Source: Eleusine coracana subsp. coracana (taxonomy: Eukaryota > Streptophyta > Magnoliopsida > Poales > Poaceae). Taken from it: 64,000 nt of DNA. Shown one piece after another: positions 23,655 to 35,687 of this stretch (positions within the stretch are counted from its first letter, which is position 1; every line of letters begins with the position of its first letter). The position numbers and the translations under genes were made by a program. The DNA is taken from assembly GCA_032690845.1 (NCBI GenBank), contig CM064426.1:70172403-70236402 (forward strand), read 5' to 3'. The notes beneath the pieces were generated by a model, which was given only the letters and a program-made list of their open reading frames with translations, ran no database searches and was not told where the DNA came from.

Positions 23655-23958
23655 GGCTTCTTTGGTATAAAACTTTTCTACAAAAAGGATTCTTCAAAAA
23701 AAAAACAGATTCTATGAAAAAATAGATTCTTTAAAAAAATCATTTGGCATAACGAATTTTCTTTTGTACATTTCATAAAAATGGATAGATAATCCATGAG
23801 AAACTATGTTTCTTTGTGCTTTTGGATTCTAGAACAAATTTAAGAAATGCTTCTAGGAAAGAGAAGCATAATCTTTTCTTTTTAAATCCTTTGACTAACT
23901 TCTTGATAATAGGAGCAAAATCTGGTAAGAAGCTGTTTTATAATCCCTGCCAAATAGA
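23655..23958. mobile_element. Possible MITE with GGCTCTNTTTGG-type ends
   Basis: The left end GGCTTCTTTGGTAT and right end TGCCAAATAGAGCC are imperfect inverted repeats around an AT-rich interior of about 300 bp. I could not identify a TSD. Confidence 0.45.
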
Positions 23959-24148
23959 GCCTGAATTTTTTCCTAGTCAGGTAACTGAATTCCAGAAAAT
24001 GTGCTTTTTTCTCTTCTTTAAAATTTCGTTCAACCAATGTTACTGTTGTTAGCTTCCGTTGATTAATAGACCTAACACTACCGAGCCACCCACCAGGCCC
24101 CACACATCATTACTTCACTTTCTTCCGTGGCTGCGTACTGAGAGAAGT

Positions 24149-24485
24149 GTGTTTGTTTCCACCCCTCTGATTTTTAGACCTGTCTTATTGAATATTGTAA
24201 TACTAATTAGGAGTATTAAATATAGATTACTGATAAAACCTAGTCCACAATCCTTCCTCTAAATGATAAGATAAATCTATTAAAACTAATTAGGTCATGA
24301 TTAGATAATGTGATGCTACAGGAAACATCTCTTAATGATGACTTAATTAAGCTTAATAAATTTGTCACGCTGATGCGTATTCAACTCTGTAATTAGTTTT
24401 ATATTTAATATATATATATAATAATCATATATAATATTTTAATAATTGATATGACCTCACTAAAATTTAGACCCTAAAAATAAAT
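24149..24485. mobile_element. MITE, copy 2 of the three-copy family
   Basis: Same orientation and body as the element at 20117-20443 (GTGTTTGTTTCCACCCCTCT start, CTAAAATTTAGACCC near the end), with scattered substitutions and a few small indels. Confidence 0.7.
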
Positions 24486-24783
24486 ACAACTCCATGTCGA
24501 AGAACTTCCGACCTCTCTACTTGTAGACATATAGGCTAGCAATACTTAATGTTAACGTCAATAAACGACAACATATACAGCTGTGTGTGCTCAAACAGGG
24601 TACAGAGGCTGGAACCTGTTCCATTATATAAAAAAATAAACGACAACATATGTATACACATGCGACATATGCACAGGATTAGGAGCCGTATCTGTTTATA
24701 CAGGTACAGAGAATATGCGAGCGAGGGAACGTACGTGCACATGAGATCATACGGTGCAAGAGGTCGGGCTGACGCCTTGATCG

Positions 24784-25330
24784 GCGAGGCGGCGACCGAT
24801 CATATCCCACGGCTTCCAGATAGCGAAGAAACGTACGTGAGAGGTTGGATAGGCTCGTCCCGGGAGCTGGGTCCATATGCATCTGCATATGGTAGCGAGA
24901 TGCAAAAATCCTGCCCATGTGAGCAAGTTGAGGAAAAGTCACTGTTATTGGACCCTTATTGGGGCATCATCAAACTGCAATCTGCAACACATCCTGACTC
25001 AGTGACTCTGTTTTTTCTCTCCCTTTATCGAATGTGGGGCTGGCGACAACAGGCGAGGCGGCGACCGATCGTATTCCACGGCTGCCATGTAGTGAAGAAA
25101 CGATCGCATTTTTCATCTTAAAAAAAACGAACGCATCAGCGGTTTGATAGGCTCGACCTGGGAGCGGCTGGGCCAAATGCATATGGCATGCAAAAATGCA
25201 GCCCATGTGAGCAAGCTGCGGAAACGCCGGAAACGTCACCGTTATTGGAGGACCCTGATTTGGGCATCGTCAAACTTCAATCTCTGCAACGCATCCTGCC
25301 TCCACTTTTTTTTTCTTTTTTTACCTTTAT
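24784..25330. repeat. Tandem duplication, unit about 269 bp
   Basis: GCGAGGCGGCGACCGATC starts at 24784 and again at 25053. Each copy continues through TCCCACGGCT/TTCCACGGCT, GATAGGCTCG, GCCCATGTGAGCAAG and GGCATC(A/G)TCAAACT in the same order. A single degraded copy of the left part lies downstream of bHLH copy 2 near 34305-34370. No gene is recognised in it. Confidence 0.75.
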
Positions 25331-26377
25331 CGATCTCGGTAAGCAACCTCACCTAAGAACACACGCACTGTGTACCGTGTAATGTGCAGTGTCCCGATAA
25401 ACTAAACGACCATTGTCTTTTCTAGCTGTCAGTGTGACAGTAACCCCGTTGTCGTATGCTTGTATGTGATCTCCAACATCATCCCTTCGGAGCCCCATGC
25501 GTGTTTAAAGGAACTTCATCTAAACTCTTGAAAAAAAAATAGAGGTCCAGGAGATAGAAGCAATATTATGAATATATATTACCTTAATATTTCACGGCAA
25601 AAGAACACATCCGTATTTGCTCTAAACACGTCAAAGTATATTCCTGCATTATTCATAATGGATAGTGTCACTAAAAATCTTTATTTGTTGAATCCATCAC
25701 TATCACTTTGAAAAGTAAAAATTTTGTTCCCAAGAACTAAACATTTACGAATTTTGAAAAATAATACAGAAAGAAGCTACGACACCCCCGTGTCATTAAG
25801 TACCCCATTGTGCTTTTCTCGAGCCATGCATCACCCACCTTTCAAGTTTGTAAGGTTCCAAAACTCAAACAGTTTAATTACCAACTCAATTAAGTACAGT
25901 TTAGTTAATTCAAATTAATGTAAAAAACCTCTTGTGTACAAACTCCAAAACATTTCAATAGAAACCTAAAAGGGAACATTTTTGCCAAGATACACATCAC
26001 AAATTGAAAATTTTAGTGAAATTTTCCAAGATATTATCAAATCCTAAAATTGCTCAAATAATTCACTATTTTTTGGTTCATAGTATTTGTCCAGTTTAGA
26101 CATATTTCAATACGTAAAGTGGTTCCTCGTTTTGTTCCCTGTTGGCACAAAAAGTGGCACACAGGTCAAGGTGCCCCACAACTATTTTTGGGGCTTGGAA
26201 AGTGAGGTAAACGTTAAGCCAGAGTTCAAGAAAAACTATGCTATATTTTATGTTTGCCAACAATACTTATGTTTTCTAGTATTACTTCATCTTTAATGAA
26301 TTAAAAATTTATCCATGTTCATATATTAATACATGATAATATGCTTATTGAGGGCGTGCATGGAGCATGGTGCTAAC
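25331..26377. other. Intergenic, no gene seen
   Basis: AT-rich sequence between the tandem repeat and the MULE end. I see no ORF, repeat or RNA gene that can be supported. Confidence 0.6.
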
Positions 26378-29166
26378 GCTCCAAGGTGGATCTGAGCCTG
26401 ATGGGTTTTTTTTTAATAATATTATTCTAATAAAGAATTGTAGATCTGGGGTACGGATTGGAGAAATTGCAAAAATAGAAACCTATCGATATTGTAGCAA
26501 CCAACAGGGGTCAAATCAGACTTCCCCTAACCGACTTCCTACGTGGCGTTGAGCTGGCTCGCCTGTCATCCGTGCGGTGGGGCTTATCAGAGGAGAATAG
26601 GCCTATCGGTCACTGGCAAACCAATAGGTGGACTAGTTCCAATGACCGACTAGTCCTTGGTCCACACCTGTCCGAACTAAATTGTCTAGTCCGTCACAGG
26701 GTAGCCGATTAGTGCCTTGTCGCCATGCAAATAGTGGAATAGGCTAGTCGATCAAGCACCAACCGACTAGTGCTTCTTTTTTTTATTTGCTGCTAGTAAC
26801 AGTAGTAATATGAAACATGTCTGAAGGATCCATAAAAGCATTGCACTCATACATAGTCTTTCTTTAGATGATACCGAATGAAAAACGATCCATCGATCCA
26901 TTACATAGCAACATACTTAATACATGGACGATACAATATAATAAAGTAATCGAAACATAACCTAGAGAAATGGAACAACATATATTCTTAGAAACTGAAA
27001 CATAACCTAGACAACTGAAACTATATACATTTTTAGGGATTACCGGTGTAGGTGGATGTCCGCAACATAACATGTGAAGTCAGAGTGATCATCCATAATA
27101 GTAGTTGGATGATCCTGCATCACCATAGTACCCAGGAGCATCGTAGAATCCTGCGGAAGATGGTGGCGGACTCTTGGCTGGACCAGATTTATGGTGAGGG
27201 CAGCGACAAAAGGCGTTATCACATATGCGAGGGTCATCATCTGCTATACTAATTGTCATGGGACTATTATCAGATGATTGCTGACTGGAGGATGCAAACA
27301 ATTGTTTTAGTTGAAATATTTTATTATGTAAATAGGCAATGTAGTGTTGAGTAGGGGCAATAGGTTGTGGATCAATCCACCTCGAGAAGCCACAGTTGAC
27401 AGCATCAGAAGAGTTCTGCAACAATGGAAACAAACCTGAACCATGCACTTCACGTCATATGTTCTAGGATTTGAAACGACCACTCTAAACTCTTTCTTCT
27501 CCGAAAAAGCCCACCGCATCATAGCTACCTACAAATCCCTCTTATCACAAAACATTTGTCTTTGACGGACGTTAATGGCATCATACTCCTAGGATGAATC
27601 ATGTCCATCGTTGATTGTCATGTGGTCTATGCTAATCCAGTCATGAGGCTCTTCATAGTGCATGCCCCAGCCTCCGTTTTTATCATCATATAACTGCTTT
27701 CGTCCACCCTTTCCCGGTTAATATTTTCTATACCACTAGTCATCTCCACATGTGGGCTACAGGACATGTCACCAATATCTTCATTCACGAGAAAGTAATT
27801 TTCAACAACAACTTCATTTGACTTGGGGTTGGAGATCGACGCATCAACACTTTGTCATTGCACAAGTAAAACATGGCTAAAGTATCGTTGCAATCTCATT
27901 GATATAAATTACTTTCAATATTTACTGCTTTTTAGCTCTACAAGTTCCCATTTCCATGACCCTTCAAATTGTTTAGAAATCAAAGTTTTCACTAACAATC
28001 AATAATCACAAGAATTCACATTTAATAAACCATGCAACCACCCATAAACTACACGACATGTTATCTCTAGTGGCTCTATCAATGCACCGTCCACATACTG
28101 AAAATTACTTAGATCTACTCCGTAATCAAAGTACTGTATATGACCTTCATCATAAAGAACCCAAAAACTCAATGCACCTGACATTCCTGATTACAAAATA
28201 ATTTATAGTTTAATACAAATAATAATACTACAGAATTATATAAGTTATTATTTATAAATAATGTTTGTAATAATCTTGCAAAAAAAGAATAATATCAATC
28301 ATTATATATGTGTTTCCTCATTCTCTCATTCTTATTTCTTCAATAAAAAAATACACTAGGAAGCTACTTAAAAAATACACTATGTCCAAATCTAACTACA
28401 TCAATCTAACGAATTTACATTCTCACTAGGGAGCTTAAATCAAGCTAAAATAACTAAGAAAATTTAACTTCATTAAAATCTATAAATGAAATTATTTAAA
28501 ACCTAAAACCTAATTTAGAACAAATTAACTTATGAAATAAGAAAAAAAACTTACCGGCCCACGCTGCCGAGCCCGCCTGCTGAGGACACCTCCCACGCCG
28601 GTCACCTCCCGCTCACGCACCTAGGCGTGCGTGGCTGCCTCAGCGCCTGGCCGAGCGTGGCTGCCCCGGGCCTGCCGCCTGTCGTGCGCGCTGCCGCCGC
28701 CGCCGACTGCTTCACCGCCGCCTGTCATGCGCACCGCTGCCACCGACGCTCCGGCCACCGAGACCGCCCGCACGCGCCTGGCCGCCTGCCCCTGCTGCTT
28801 TCTCTCTATCTCTCTCTGTCGGCACATATGGAGGCTGGGGTCACGGGGGTTCAGTATAAAAGGCCTGTCGGTAACTGCCCAACCGATAGGCCTATCGGTT
28901 ACGGGTCAACCGATTATCCTGTCGGGGCCAACGGTCACCCCGACTACCGACGTGGTCACGTGGGGCGCATCTATCAGGTGAAGGCATGACCAATAAGTTC
29001 CAGTCGGTCGTTAGGCTACCGATTACCTGCCTATTGGTTGGAGCACGCCCGACTGCTCTCTATTTTTGCAATTTCTCCAATCCGTACTCTAGATCTGAAA
29101 TTCTTTATTAAAATAATATTATTTAAAAAAACGATGGGTTTGATCCCTCACCTAGAAAGGCCTCCA
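26378..29166 (-). mobile_element. Mutator-like element (MULE), decayed
   Basis: Long terminal inverted repeats of about 100 bp lie at 26378-26482 and 29068-29166. They share GTACGGATTGGAGAAATTGC and ATAATATTATT plus a diverged outer part. The interior carries minus-strand transposase fragments with a MULE-type DNA-binding domain. Subterminal sequence is rich in ACCGATAGGCCTATCGGT-like motifs (26540-26760 and 28860-29040). The exact ends and TSD were not resolved. The length of about 2.8 kb suggests an internally deleted copy. Confidence 0.75.
27089..28184 (-). pseudogene. MULE transposase remnant (MuDR type)
   Basis: Read on the minus strand, 28184-27999 encodes an N-terminal segment (GHIQYFDYGVDLSNFQYVDG) typical of rice MULE proteins. 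An acidic linker follows around 27800-27560. 27540-27425 then encodes MRWAFSEKKEFRVVVSNPRT and YDVKCM, the core of the MuDR DNA-binding domain. Downstream, 27448-27089 is open. It contains NCGFSRWIDPQ and a short Leu-rich helix, and ends in a Gly/Tyr-rich tail. The DDE catalytic core expected between DNA-binding and C-terminal parts is missing, and in-frame stops occur before the DNA-binding domain. It is not functional. Confidence 0.65.
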
Positions 29167-29773
29167 ATGAACCTAATCTAAAAATTAAAGGTGATAGGCT
29201 TATATGTAGAGCTCTATAGCAGTAAGAACATATTACCCGTCGGTCCATAAATAGAAGGCTTTTCTAAAAGTCAACAGACTTATCTTGAACTTTGGTGATA
29301 ATAACAACAACAAAATTCTGGAGACCGACTTTGATCAAACCAAAGTTCAGTCAGGCATTGAACGCAACGTCGCTTAAAGTCGGCCAGCCAACGCTGTGGC
29401 GGCTGCTAACCGCTTGCATTGTTGATGCCCGGCCAGCTGATTAGGGTTTAGGCCTTAGTTGAATTGTGGGAATGTTTTCTTAAACTATGTATTCTTTTGA
29501 CGAAGTTGAACAATTTCTTATAAAAAATTTCCTCACATAGACCATTTTTTATGGGAACTGGAGGAGCAAGCTCCTGCAGTGATTTATTGTAATAAATAAA
29601 GATCTGTACTCTGTACAAAGAAAAGCAAAAAACAGAGAAAGAAAGAAAGAAAAGAAATACACAAGTAAGCAGAGAAACAAAGAAAGAAAAGAAATACATA
29701 AATCTAGATGTCATTTTGTATCCATTCTTGGATGTGATGGGCCATGTCTGTCTTTGGGCCTATGGATACCATA
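29167..29773. other. Intergenic, no gene seen
   Basis: AT-rich spacer with an A/G-rich stretch (29625-29700). I see no supported feature. Confidence 0.55.
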
Positions 29774-30036
29774 CACTACAATATTACTAACTTTTCCTGA
29801 CAATTTTTTGTATGTGGCTGACAGTTTCTAGTACATTTGTCAAAGTATCTGTAGAAACTGCGGGTAATAAATTTGTGGGGAACTATGTTGTTGGTGAATT
29901 ACCAAAACTGTTGGTTAAAACACCAACTTGTATTAGCTAACTATCGGCGAATCAAAAGAAATAGACTAAGAGGACTAAAATTAAACTGTAGTGCACTCAA
30001 AATGAACTGTCGGGAAAGATTAGTTCTCTTGTAGTG
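29774..30036. mobile_element. Small CACTA-type MITE
   Basis: The left end CACTACAATATTACTAAC and the right end (complement) CACTACAAGAGAACTAATC are inverted repeats. Both are followed by TTTCCTGACA/TTTCCCGACA. Length is 263 bp. The flanking 3-mers are ATA and ACA, one mismatch from a TSD. There is no coding capacity. Confidence 0.75.
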
Positions 30037-30814
30037 ACAGTCAATTCTTTGAAGAACTCTGTTCTGCAATATTGCACTGTTGGATCTGCTGCATTGAACA
30101 CCCAATTGTTTCTTGTAGTACAAATGCTCCAGGACATAAGTATGACTAATATCCATGACGTAGGAGACATCGAGTCTTCTCTGTAACCAATTTATTACCT
30201 GCAATGTTATCGTCCTTATGGGAATGTTATTCAAATAAAAATCCAGCATTGCTTTGCAAAGTTGCATCGCATGAAACAATGCTTGAGAGTTTCTTCTCTT
30301 TGCAATAGAGCCCTTTTTGTACGTGTTCTGTGAGAATCTCATGCTTTTTTTTTCTGCTAAGTGACTCTGTTATTGAAAGTGGTCATCTAAGATAAAGTCT
30401 TAACTAAAATAGTAATCAGTACGGAGAAGTATCATGTTATAAAATAAGACCATTAATTCAGGCCTCTCTTATTAGTTCATTTTAAAGAAAATATCACTCC
30501 ATTGAATCAGTCTACAAATCAATTTTTTATATATATACAATGTTATACTCAGTAGGTGATGCCCTTTAATAACTACTCCGGAAGGAGTCGCTAATAACAA
30601 GCCTCCGTGAACATGATAGGCGTTGCAAGAACACAGGGGAACCGTGACAATCGCATCCAACGGTCCAAGTCGGCCGGTCACGAGGTCTACCATGGGATAT
30701 TATTTCCTAATTGCCGGCAGCGCCGCTGTGATCTCAAGACAAAGGGTCTGTATATGTCCTATGTTCGAAGCTAGTATACACGTGATAGTTCGTCGTATCC
30801 TACCTCGCCTTGCT
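30037..30814. other. Upstream spacer of bHLH copy 2
   Basis: I see no credible gene. The minus-strand open frame that overlaps 29941-30342 crosses the MITE border and looks like chance. The segment 30640-30690 (CGCATCCAACGGTCCAAG) resembles 19915-19935 upstream of bHLH copy 1. Confidence 0.5.
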
Positions 30815-31270
30815 TTCTCCTCCTGCCTGGGTCTGTGCACCCTGGACATTTCAACAGCTACCGAACAGAGAACTGAGCACAGTACGTCATCACCTTCCAG
30901 TCTGCAGTCCAGCGCTAACATTTATTTTCACGAGGAAATCCTAACCCTACCGACTTATTAATTAAAGTGTTAGTTCGACTTAAAAGTATATAAATATCAA
31001 TTAAGAATTTATTACTAATTTTAATGTATTGTAATTCTATCCCTCTTATTTTTCTGATATTATTCTCAAACTAATAAAATACTAACATGGTGGTCTCAGC
31101 GACGGGAACAGACCGTGCCCCCTCTATGGAGCCTCCAAAGGGTCTGTTCATGTGAGCAACCTCGTTGTCTTGTACCTCATGCTGCTCCCGTGCTCCTGCC
31201 TTGGTGTCTGCACCGTGGACATTTCAACAGCTACCGAACAAAGAACTAAGCCACACTACGTCATCACTTT
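30815..31270 (+). repeat. Duplicated promoter segment upstream of bHLH copy 2
   Basis: A stretch with TGGACATTTCAACAGCTACC followed by GAACxxAGAACT and TACGTCATCAC occurs at 30815-30895 and again at 31191-31270. A shorter relic is present at 34375-34415. It contains ACGTCA, a possible bZIP-type site. The repeats imply local tandem duplication of the upstream region. Confidence 0.7.
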
Positions 31271-31420
31271 CCCAGCCGCCATTCGATCATATCCTATCTG
31301 CAGTGCATCTCTCTCGCTTCTTGCCACAGGCAGTGCGGGTTCAATCGTCACCAGCCGCCGCGTGTCCTCCCTTCATTAGTCCTAGAGTCATTGACCGCCC
31401 ACAAGAACCGCCGTCTCGAC

Positions 31421-31432
31421 CATATATATAGA
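31421..31432 (+). promoter_or_regulatory. TATA box of bHLH copy 2
   Basis: CATATATATAGA, about 95 bp upstream of the ATG at 31520, is a good match to a plant TATA box at a plausible spacing. Confidence 0.6.
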
Positions 31433-31519
31433 GAGCATATATCCAGAGCTGCATTCTCTCTTCATCGTGACTTCTAGCGAGAAAGAATTTAAGTTTTCCG
31501 TTCGTGCAGCAGAGGAGTG

Positions 31520-33455
31520 ATGAACTGCCCAGACGATACACCACTCTCATCAGGTGGCCTTTGGTGCTTCCCCTACATCTCCGACGAGTCTGCTGCCGCT
31601 GCCGACAACCACGACCTCCCGATCAGCATGTTTAGTGATTTCTCCGAGTACGTGCACGATCTCACTGCTAATGCAATCCATTATATACAGATATTATTCC
31701 ATGAAGATAGACGGTAGTCTCAAATCTTTAAGACCAACAGCGAGAGCATCTATGTAGACACACAGCCTGTGAGCATATAAAGGTCTTACTATGTGATGAT
31801 CTTAATTTATACTCCATATTTTAATTCTTGATGTACAGAGACAAGAATAGCTAGTTCATTTCTAGTTCAATTTGTTGTCTGAAGCGTCAACAATTAACAG
31901 TTATTATATTGTTGTTTGTAAATTGACGTTTCTCATTTGTGTCTTGTACAGCAACAATTTCTTCGACATGGCGTGGCAACAACAAGGTTCAGGACGCGGC
32001 GGCAACGTCATGATGGAGCAGGCGGCGGTCTCCGGCAGCAGAATGTCGCCGCCATCGTCGCATGAGCCCGACGAGGTGCTGCTGCCCGACCCACCTTCAG
32101 AGGGCGAGATGGCGTCGTGGCTCGCTACGATTGTTAAAGGCGAGGAGCATGCATGCGAAGGCGATGGTGATGGAAGTGGCTGGAGGAAGCCGCCACAGAA
32201 AGAGCTCGTCGTGCCGTAAGGGATAGACACAAAGGTATATCTTTAGTAATAGACTTCGTTCCGTTTAATTTTGTTATGTTCACCTTGAGAAATCAACAGA
32301 GGCTAAGTTTTGTAATAAGTTAAACGCGTGCACTCTCGAAGACTTCTTCCATTATATTAAAAAAAATATATATGTACATGCATTCAGCATGCTTTTGCAC
32401 ACCAAATTACGTACATGAATGTTTTTTCCTGTTTTTTGTGTGCGGGTCAAAACGATCCAAACGTCGATGTTTGAACAAAAATATATATATATATATAGTC
32501 CTGTTGCGTGTTCTAATTAGGGACTTGATTTCAGGACCTCATTGTTCTTACCTCCTCCTAATTTGCGTGTGACTCGAACAGGGCATATCAGGCGACTCCA
32601 GCGAGAAGGCGGCAGCGGCAGGAGGAGGGGCCAGGAGGTCTCACCACGGAGAAACACATAACCTCACAGAAAAGGTACTAGGAACCACCTAGCTAATTGC
32701 ACTCTAGTATATCGGTATTCAGATGCAAAAAGCCGAAAACTGTTTTTCCCATTATCTAAAAAAATATATCATTATAAAATCAAGCTTATTTTGTTTACGC
32801 TTTGCAGAGGCGAAGGTGCAAGATCAACGAGAGGCTGAAAACGCTCCAGCAGCTCGTCCCAGGATGCGACAAGGTGAGAACGGAGTCCGCGCTTTTATTT
32901 TGAGCTTTCTATATTTTGCTATTGGCATTGGAAATGGACCTTTAAGGATGCACAGAGAGTTCCAGTCTCGGTGCACGTAATCTTCCGATATGCTTGTGTT
33001 CTAGCCTTGACACCTGTTCCTTCTCTTGCCGTGTACAACATTTCCAGTCCAACCACGCCTCGACGCTGGAGCAGACCATCCAGTACATGAAGTGGCTGCA
33101 GCACCAGGTCCAGGCCAAGGCAAAGCATGTCCGTACACCGGCGGCGACTCCGGCGGCAGCGTACCCGGTGGTGGCGCCGGCCGGAGTCGCTCCGGTGATC
33201 TTTGGGTCCCTGCCCATGGTTCCGTTCAGGCCTTTGATGCCGTGCGCCGCCCACTACTCTGCACCTGCGGTGTTGGTGCCAGCCCCGTATCCGGCTACTG
33301 CAGCAGCGCCTGTTTCAGGATCAGGATCAGCATCGGCGACGGCCGGTGCTGGTGCTGGTGCTAGCCATCTACTACACAGATCAAGCAACAGCAAGCTCAA
33401 CGGGAGCAGAAGCAGCAGCAGCAACAGCAGAAGCCTGCTGCGACACAGGGCGTAG
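31520..33455 (+). CDS. PIF-like bHLH transcription factor, copy 2 (exon 2 carries a stop)
   Basis: By homology to copy 1, exons are 31520-31647, 31952-32234, 32582-32674, 32808-32873 and 33048-33455. Exon 1 keeps GGLWCF, and exon 2 keeps FDMAWQQQG and EGEMASWLATIV. Exons 3-5 encode a complete bHLH with THNLTEKRRRCKINERLK (His, Glu and Arg G-box residues kept), helix 2 STLEQTIQYMKWLQHQV and a longer Ala/Ser-rich tail. Exon phases match copy 1. A TAA at 32217-32219 lies in frame before the homologous donor at 32235, so that splice form ends after 131 residues without the bHLH. The strong donor GTAAGG at 32216 avoids the stop but joins exon 3 in the wrong frame. Either the gene is recently dead or an unusual splice is used. 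Confidence 0.7.
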
Positions 33456-34425
33456 GCCTTGTCACCAGGTATGGTACTTTATGATGAAGTGTTCATGAAG
33501 AAGATTCTTGTGGCTAGAATTACACAATTCATCGAAGCCTGTTGATTATTTCTGCAGGATTTGAGTTCCGTGTGCCAGGAGCTAAGCTAGGGGATTGGCA
33601 ATCTTTCCGGTGGTTCCTTCAGCCTGACACAATTGTTTCAGTGATCCATTGTATTGCTTGGTGAGAGTGGTTTGTTATTTTCCTATCGAAAGTAGGATTT
33701 AGGGCTAGATGTTAGTTACTAGTACTAGATATGCAGAGTGTTCATGTACAGTTTTATTAGGAATATTGTTTCTTATTATCGTCTCCCTTGAGGTTTTACT
33801 ACTATTTGGAATTGTGTTCAATTGAAGCAGAGGAAAACCATATCGTATTCCCTCTATTCTCTCCACTCTCCACTTTCCACTCTCTACTCTCCAGGTTTTA
33901 GTAATATTTAGTGACTGGAGAATTCCTTGTCAAATAACAGAATTTCGAGAATTCTTTTCCCTAAATTTATTCGATCAGTGTTAACTGTTAGTTTAGGTTG
34001 ATTAATGGATCAAACCCGATCCACCCACCAATGCAAGGCTCCACCTCATTCCTTCACTTTTTTCCATTAGCTGAATGCGTAGTAATTAAGAGAAGGTCGC
34101 TGCGAGGCGGCAGGTCAAGAAATTAACCTCTACGCTTGTAGGTAGCTAGGCTAGAAATGTTCACGCCAATAAACGACAATATATGCATACACACGCGCCA
34201 TCTATGGAGAGGACTAGGAGCCGTATCTGTGATTACAGGTGCAGAGAACACAGGCGAGGGGATATGTATACGTACGTACACATGATGAGTTCATATGAGA
34301 GCCGGGTCATATCTCACGGCTGCCACGTATCCAACGAATATGAGGTTGTCGGATAGGCTCGCCCTGGGTGGGAACCGTGGACATTTCAACAGCTCCGAGC
34401 CCTGAGCTACGTCACTCGCAAATCC

Positions 34426-34427
<2 letters not shown>
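33456..34427. other. Duplicated 3' flank of bHLH copy 2
   Basis: No gene. GGAGCCGTATCTGTGATTACAGG and CAATAAACGACAA (34165-34245) match 24561-24705 downstream of copy 1, so this is the partner 3' flank of the segmental duplication. Confidence 0.6.

Positions 34428-34460
<33 letters not shown>
34428..34460. repeat. (CT)n microsatellite
   Basis: About 16 uninterrupted CT repeats, followed by a short (AC)n run. Confidence 0.95.
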
Positions 34461-34463
<3 letters not shown>

Positions 34464-34493
34464 CACACACACATCTTTAAAGTGATTGTTAGG

Positions 34494-34990
34494 ATGTGAG
34501 ACTATTCCTAGGGAATATTCGAATTTAACTTGCTGGACATGAAAGGTGCATCCAGGAAAAGTTTGATCATGGCGATTGTTTGTATCTTAAAACTTTTGAG
34601 ATTATGCGCATATATGTCATGAAACAAACTGAATGTGACAGTTTATGTAGGCGCGACAACTCTGTAAAATCAAAGACAAGGCATAATCTTTAAAATGAAT
34701 AAATCTTCAAAGAAATAAGGTGTTATAACCATAATGAGAATTTTATGAACTTCCATATACACTACAGCATGACAATTGATGTCTTAAGAAAAGGGTAAAT
34801 TTATTATCCTGGAGGTAAGATGTAGCATAAATGCCCTTGTTAGAGGCTGTCTAAATTTTTCTCTTCAGGACGGATAGCATAAATTTCTATCTCTAAACTG
34901 AAAAAAAAAATTGTGCAGCCACTATCCTCGGCTTGTTTCGGATATCTGTTCCAGTCATCATTTGTTTCGGTTAGATGGTCCTTTGGTTTG
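34494..34990 (-). repeat. Relic of a PMEI-unit 3' flank
   Basis: The order of short matches (GCTGGAC, GCATCC(A/G)GGAAAAGT, CAATAAATCTT-like text, GGTGTTATAAC, TAAATGCCCTTGT, CTATCT-like text) parallels 38750-39060 and 41755-42060. Those lie at the 3' side of minus-strand PMEI genes. No coding part remains here. Confidence 0.5.
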
Positions 34991-35507
34991 AGCACTCTGG
35001 TCTCCTAGCAGCCAGACGCTTAAACGTATATGTTCCCTATCTGGTTCCACAGTTGGGATCCGACTCCTTTTGATGTGTTCTGTCCTAGTGAATAATCATG
35101 GTTAATATATAAATCAACAAATATTCATGATACGTAAAACACCCTTCGTCGCTAGATCGCTTCGTCCGGTTTGGAACAGGTGGTACCAATAGATTTGAAC
35201 CATTGAATGTGCCTGATCTGATGATTTAAAGCATGGTACTTTAATTAGGTACCTGGTACCAGGTATCTGCTGGTATCTTTTGGAGCATGGAAAAAGGTTC
35301 ATTTAAAAAAATAGTCCAGTCCTACTCTTCTTTTATGGAACCTTTTTGTCAACTGCACTTTAACCATATCTTATTATGTAAACGCTATGTTACCGTATAC
35401 GGAGCATATCAATTTTCGTGAGCACACAAAAACAGATATAGCCCATTTTATGGCTAGCTAGGTATGTATTGCACATCTAGAGTGTGTACAGGTATTGTGC
35501 ACAGGTC
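34991..35507. other. Intergenic, no gene seen
   Basis: Contains short runs around GGTACCTGGTACCAGGTA (35250-35270), a local inverted repeat. Nothing else can be supported. Confidence 0.5.
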
Positions 35508-35515
35508 CTTGCAAG

Positions 35516-35679
35516 CAGTGGCGAAGCTAGACTTCGCTGATGGTGGTGCCAAATATGCAAATCATAGGCTGAATCTGAATCTGGTGCACACGTGGTCAAA
35601 GGTCAGGTAATTAGTGTTAAAATATTGATTTACCCTGGTGCCAGTGCACCAGGGAAGCACCATTGTAGCGTCACCAGTG
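35516..35679. mobile_element. hAT-type MITE with 8-bp TSD
   Basis: The ends CAGTGGCGAAGCTAG and (complement) CACTGGTGACGCTAC are inverted repeats. The element is flanked by identical 8-bp CTTGCAAG copies at 35508-35515 and 35680-35687. 8-bp TSDs and CAGTGGCG-like termini are hAT features. Length is 164 bp. Confidence 0.88.
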
Positions 35680-35687
35680 CTTGCAAG

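Noticed and set aside
29941..30342. 133-codon minus-strand frame
   Set aside because: It crosses the end of a CACTA-type MITE and shows no recognisable domain or biased composition.
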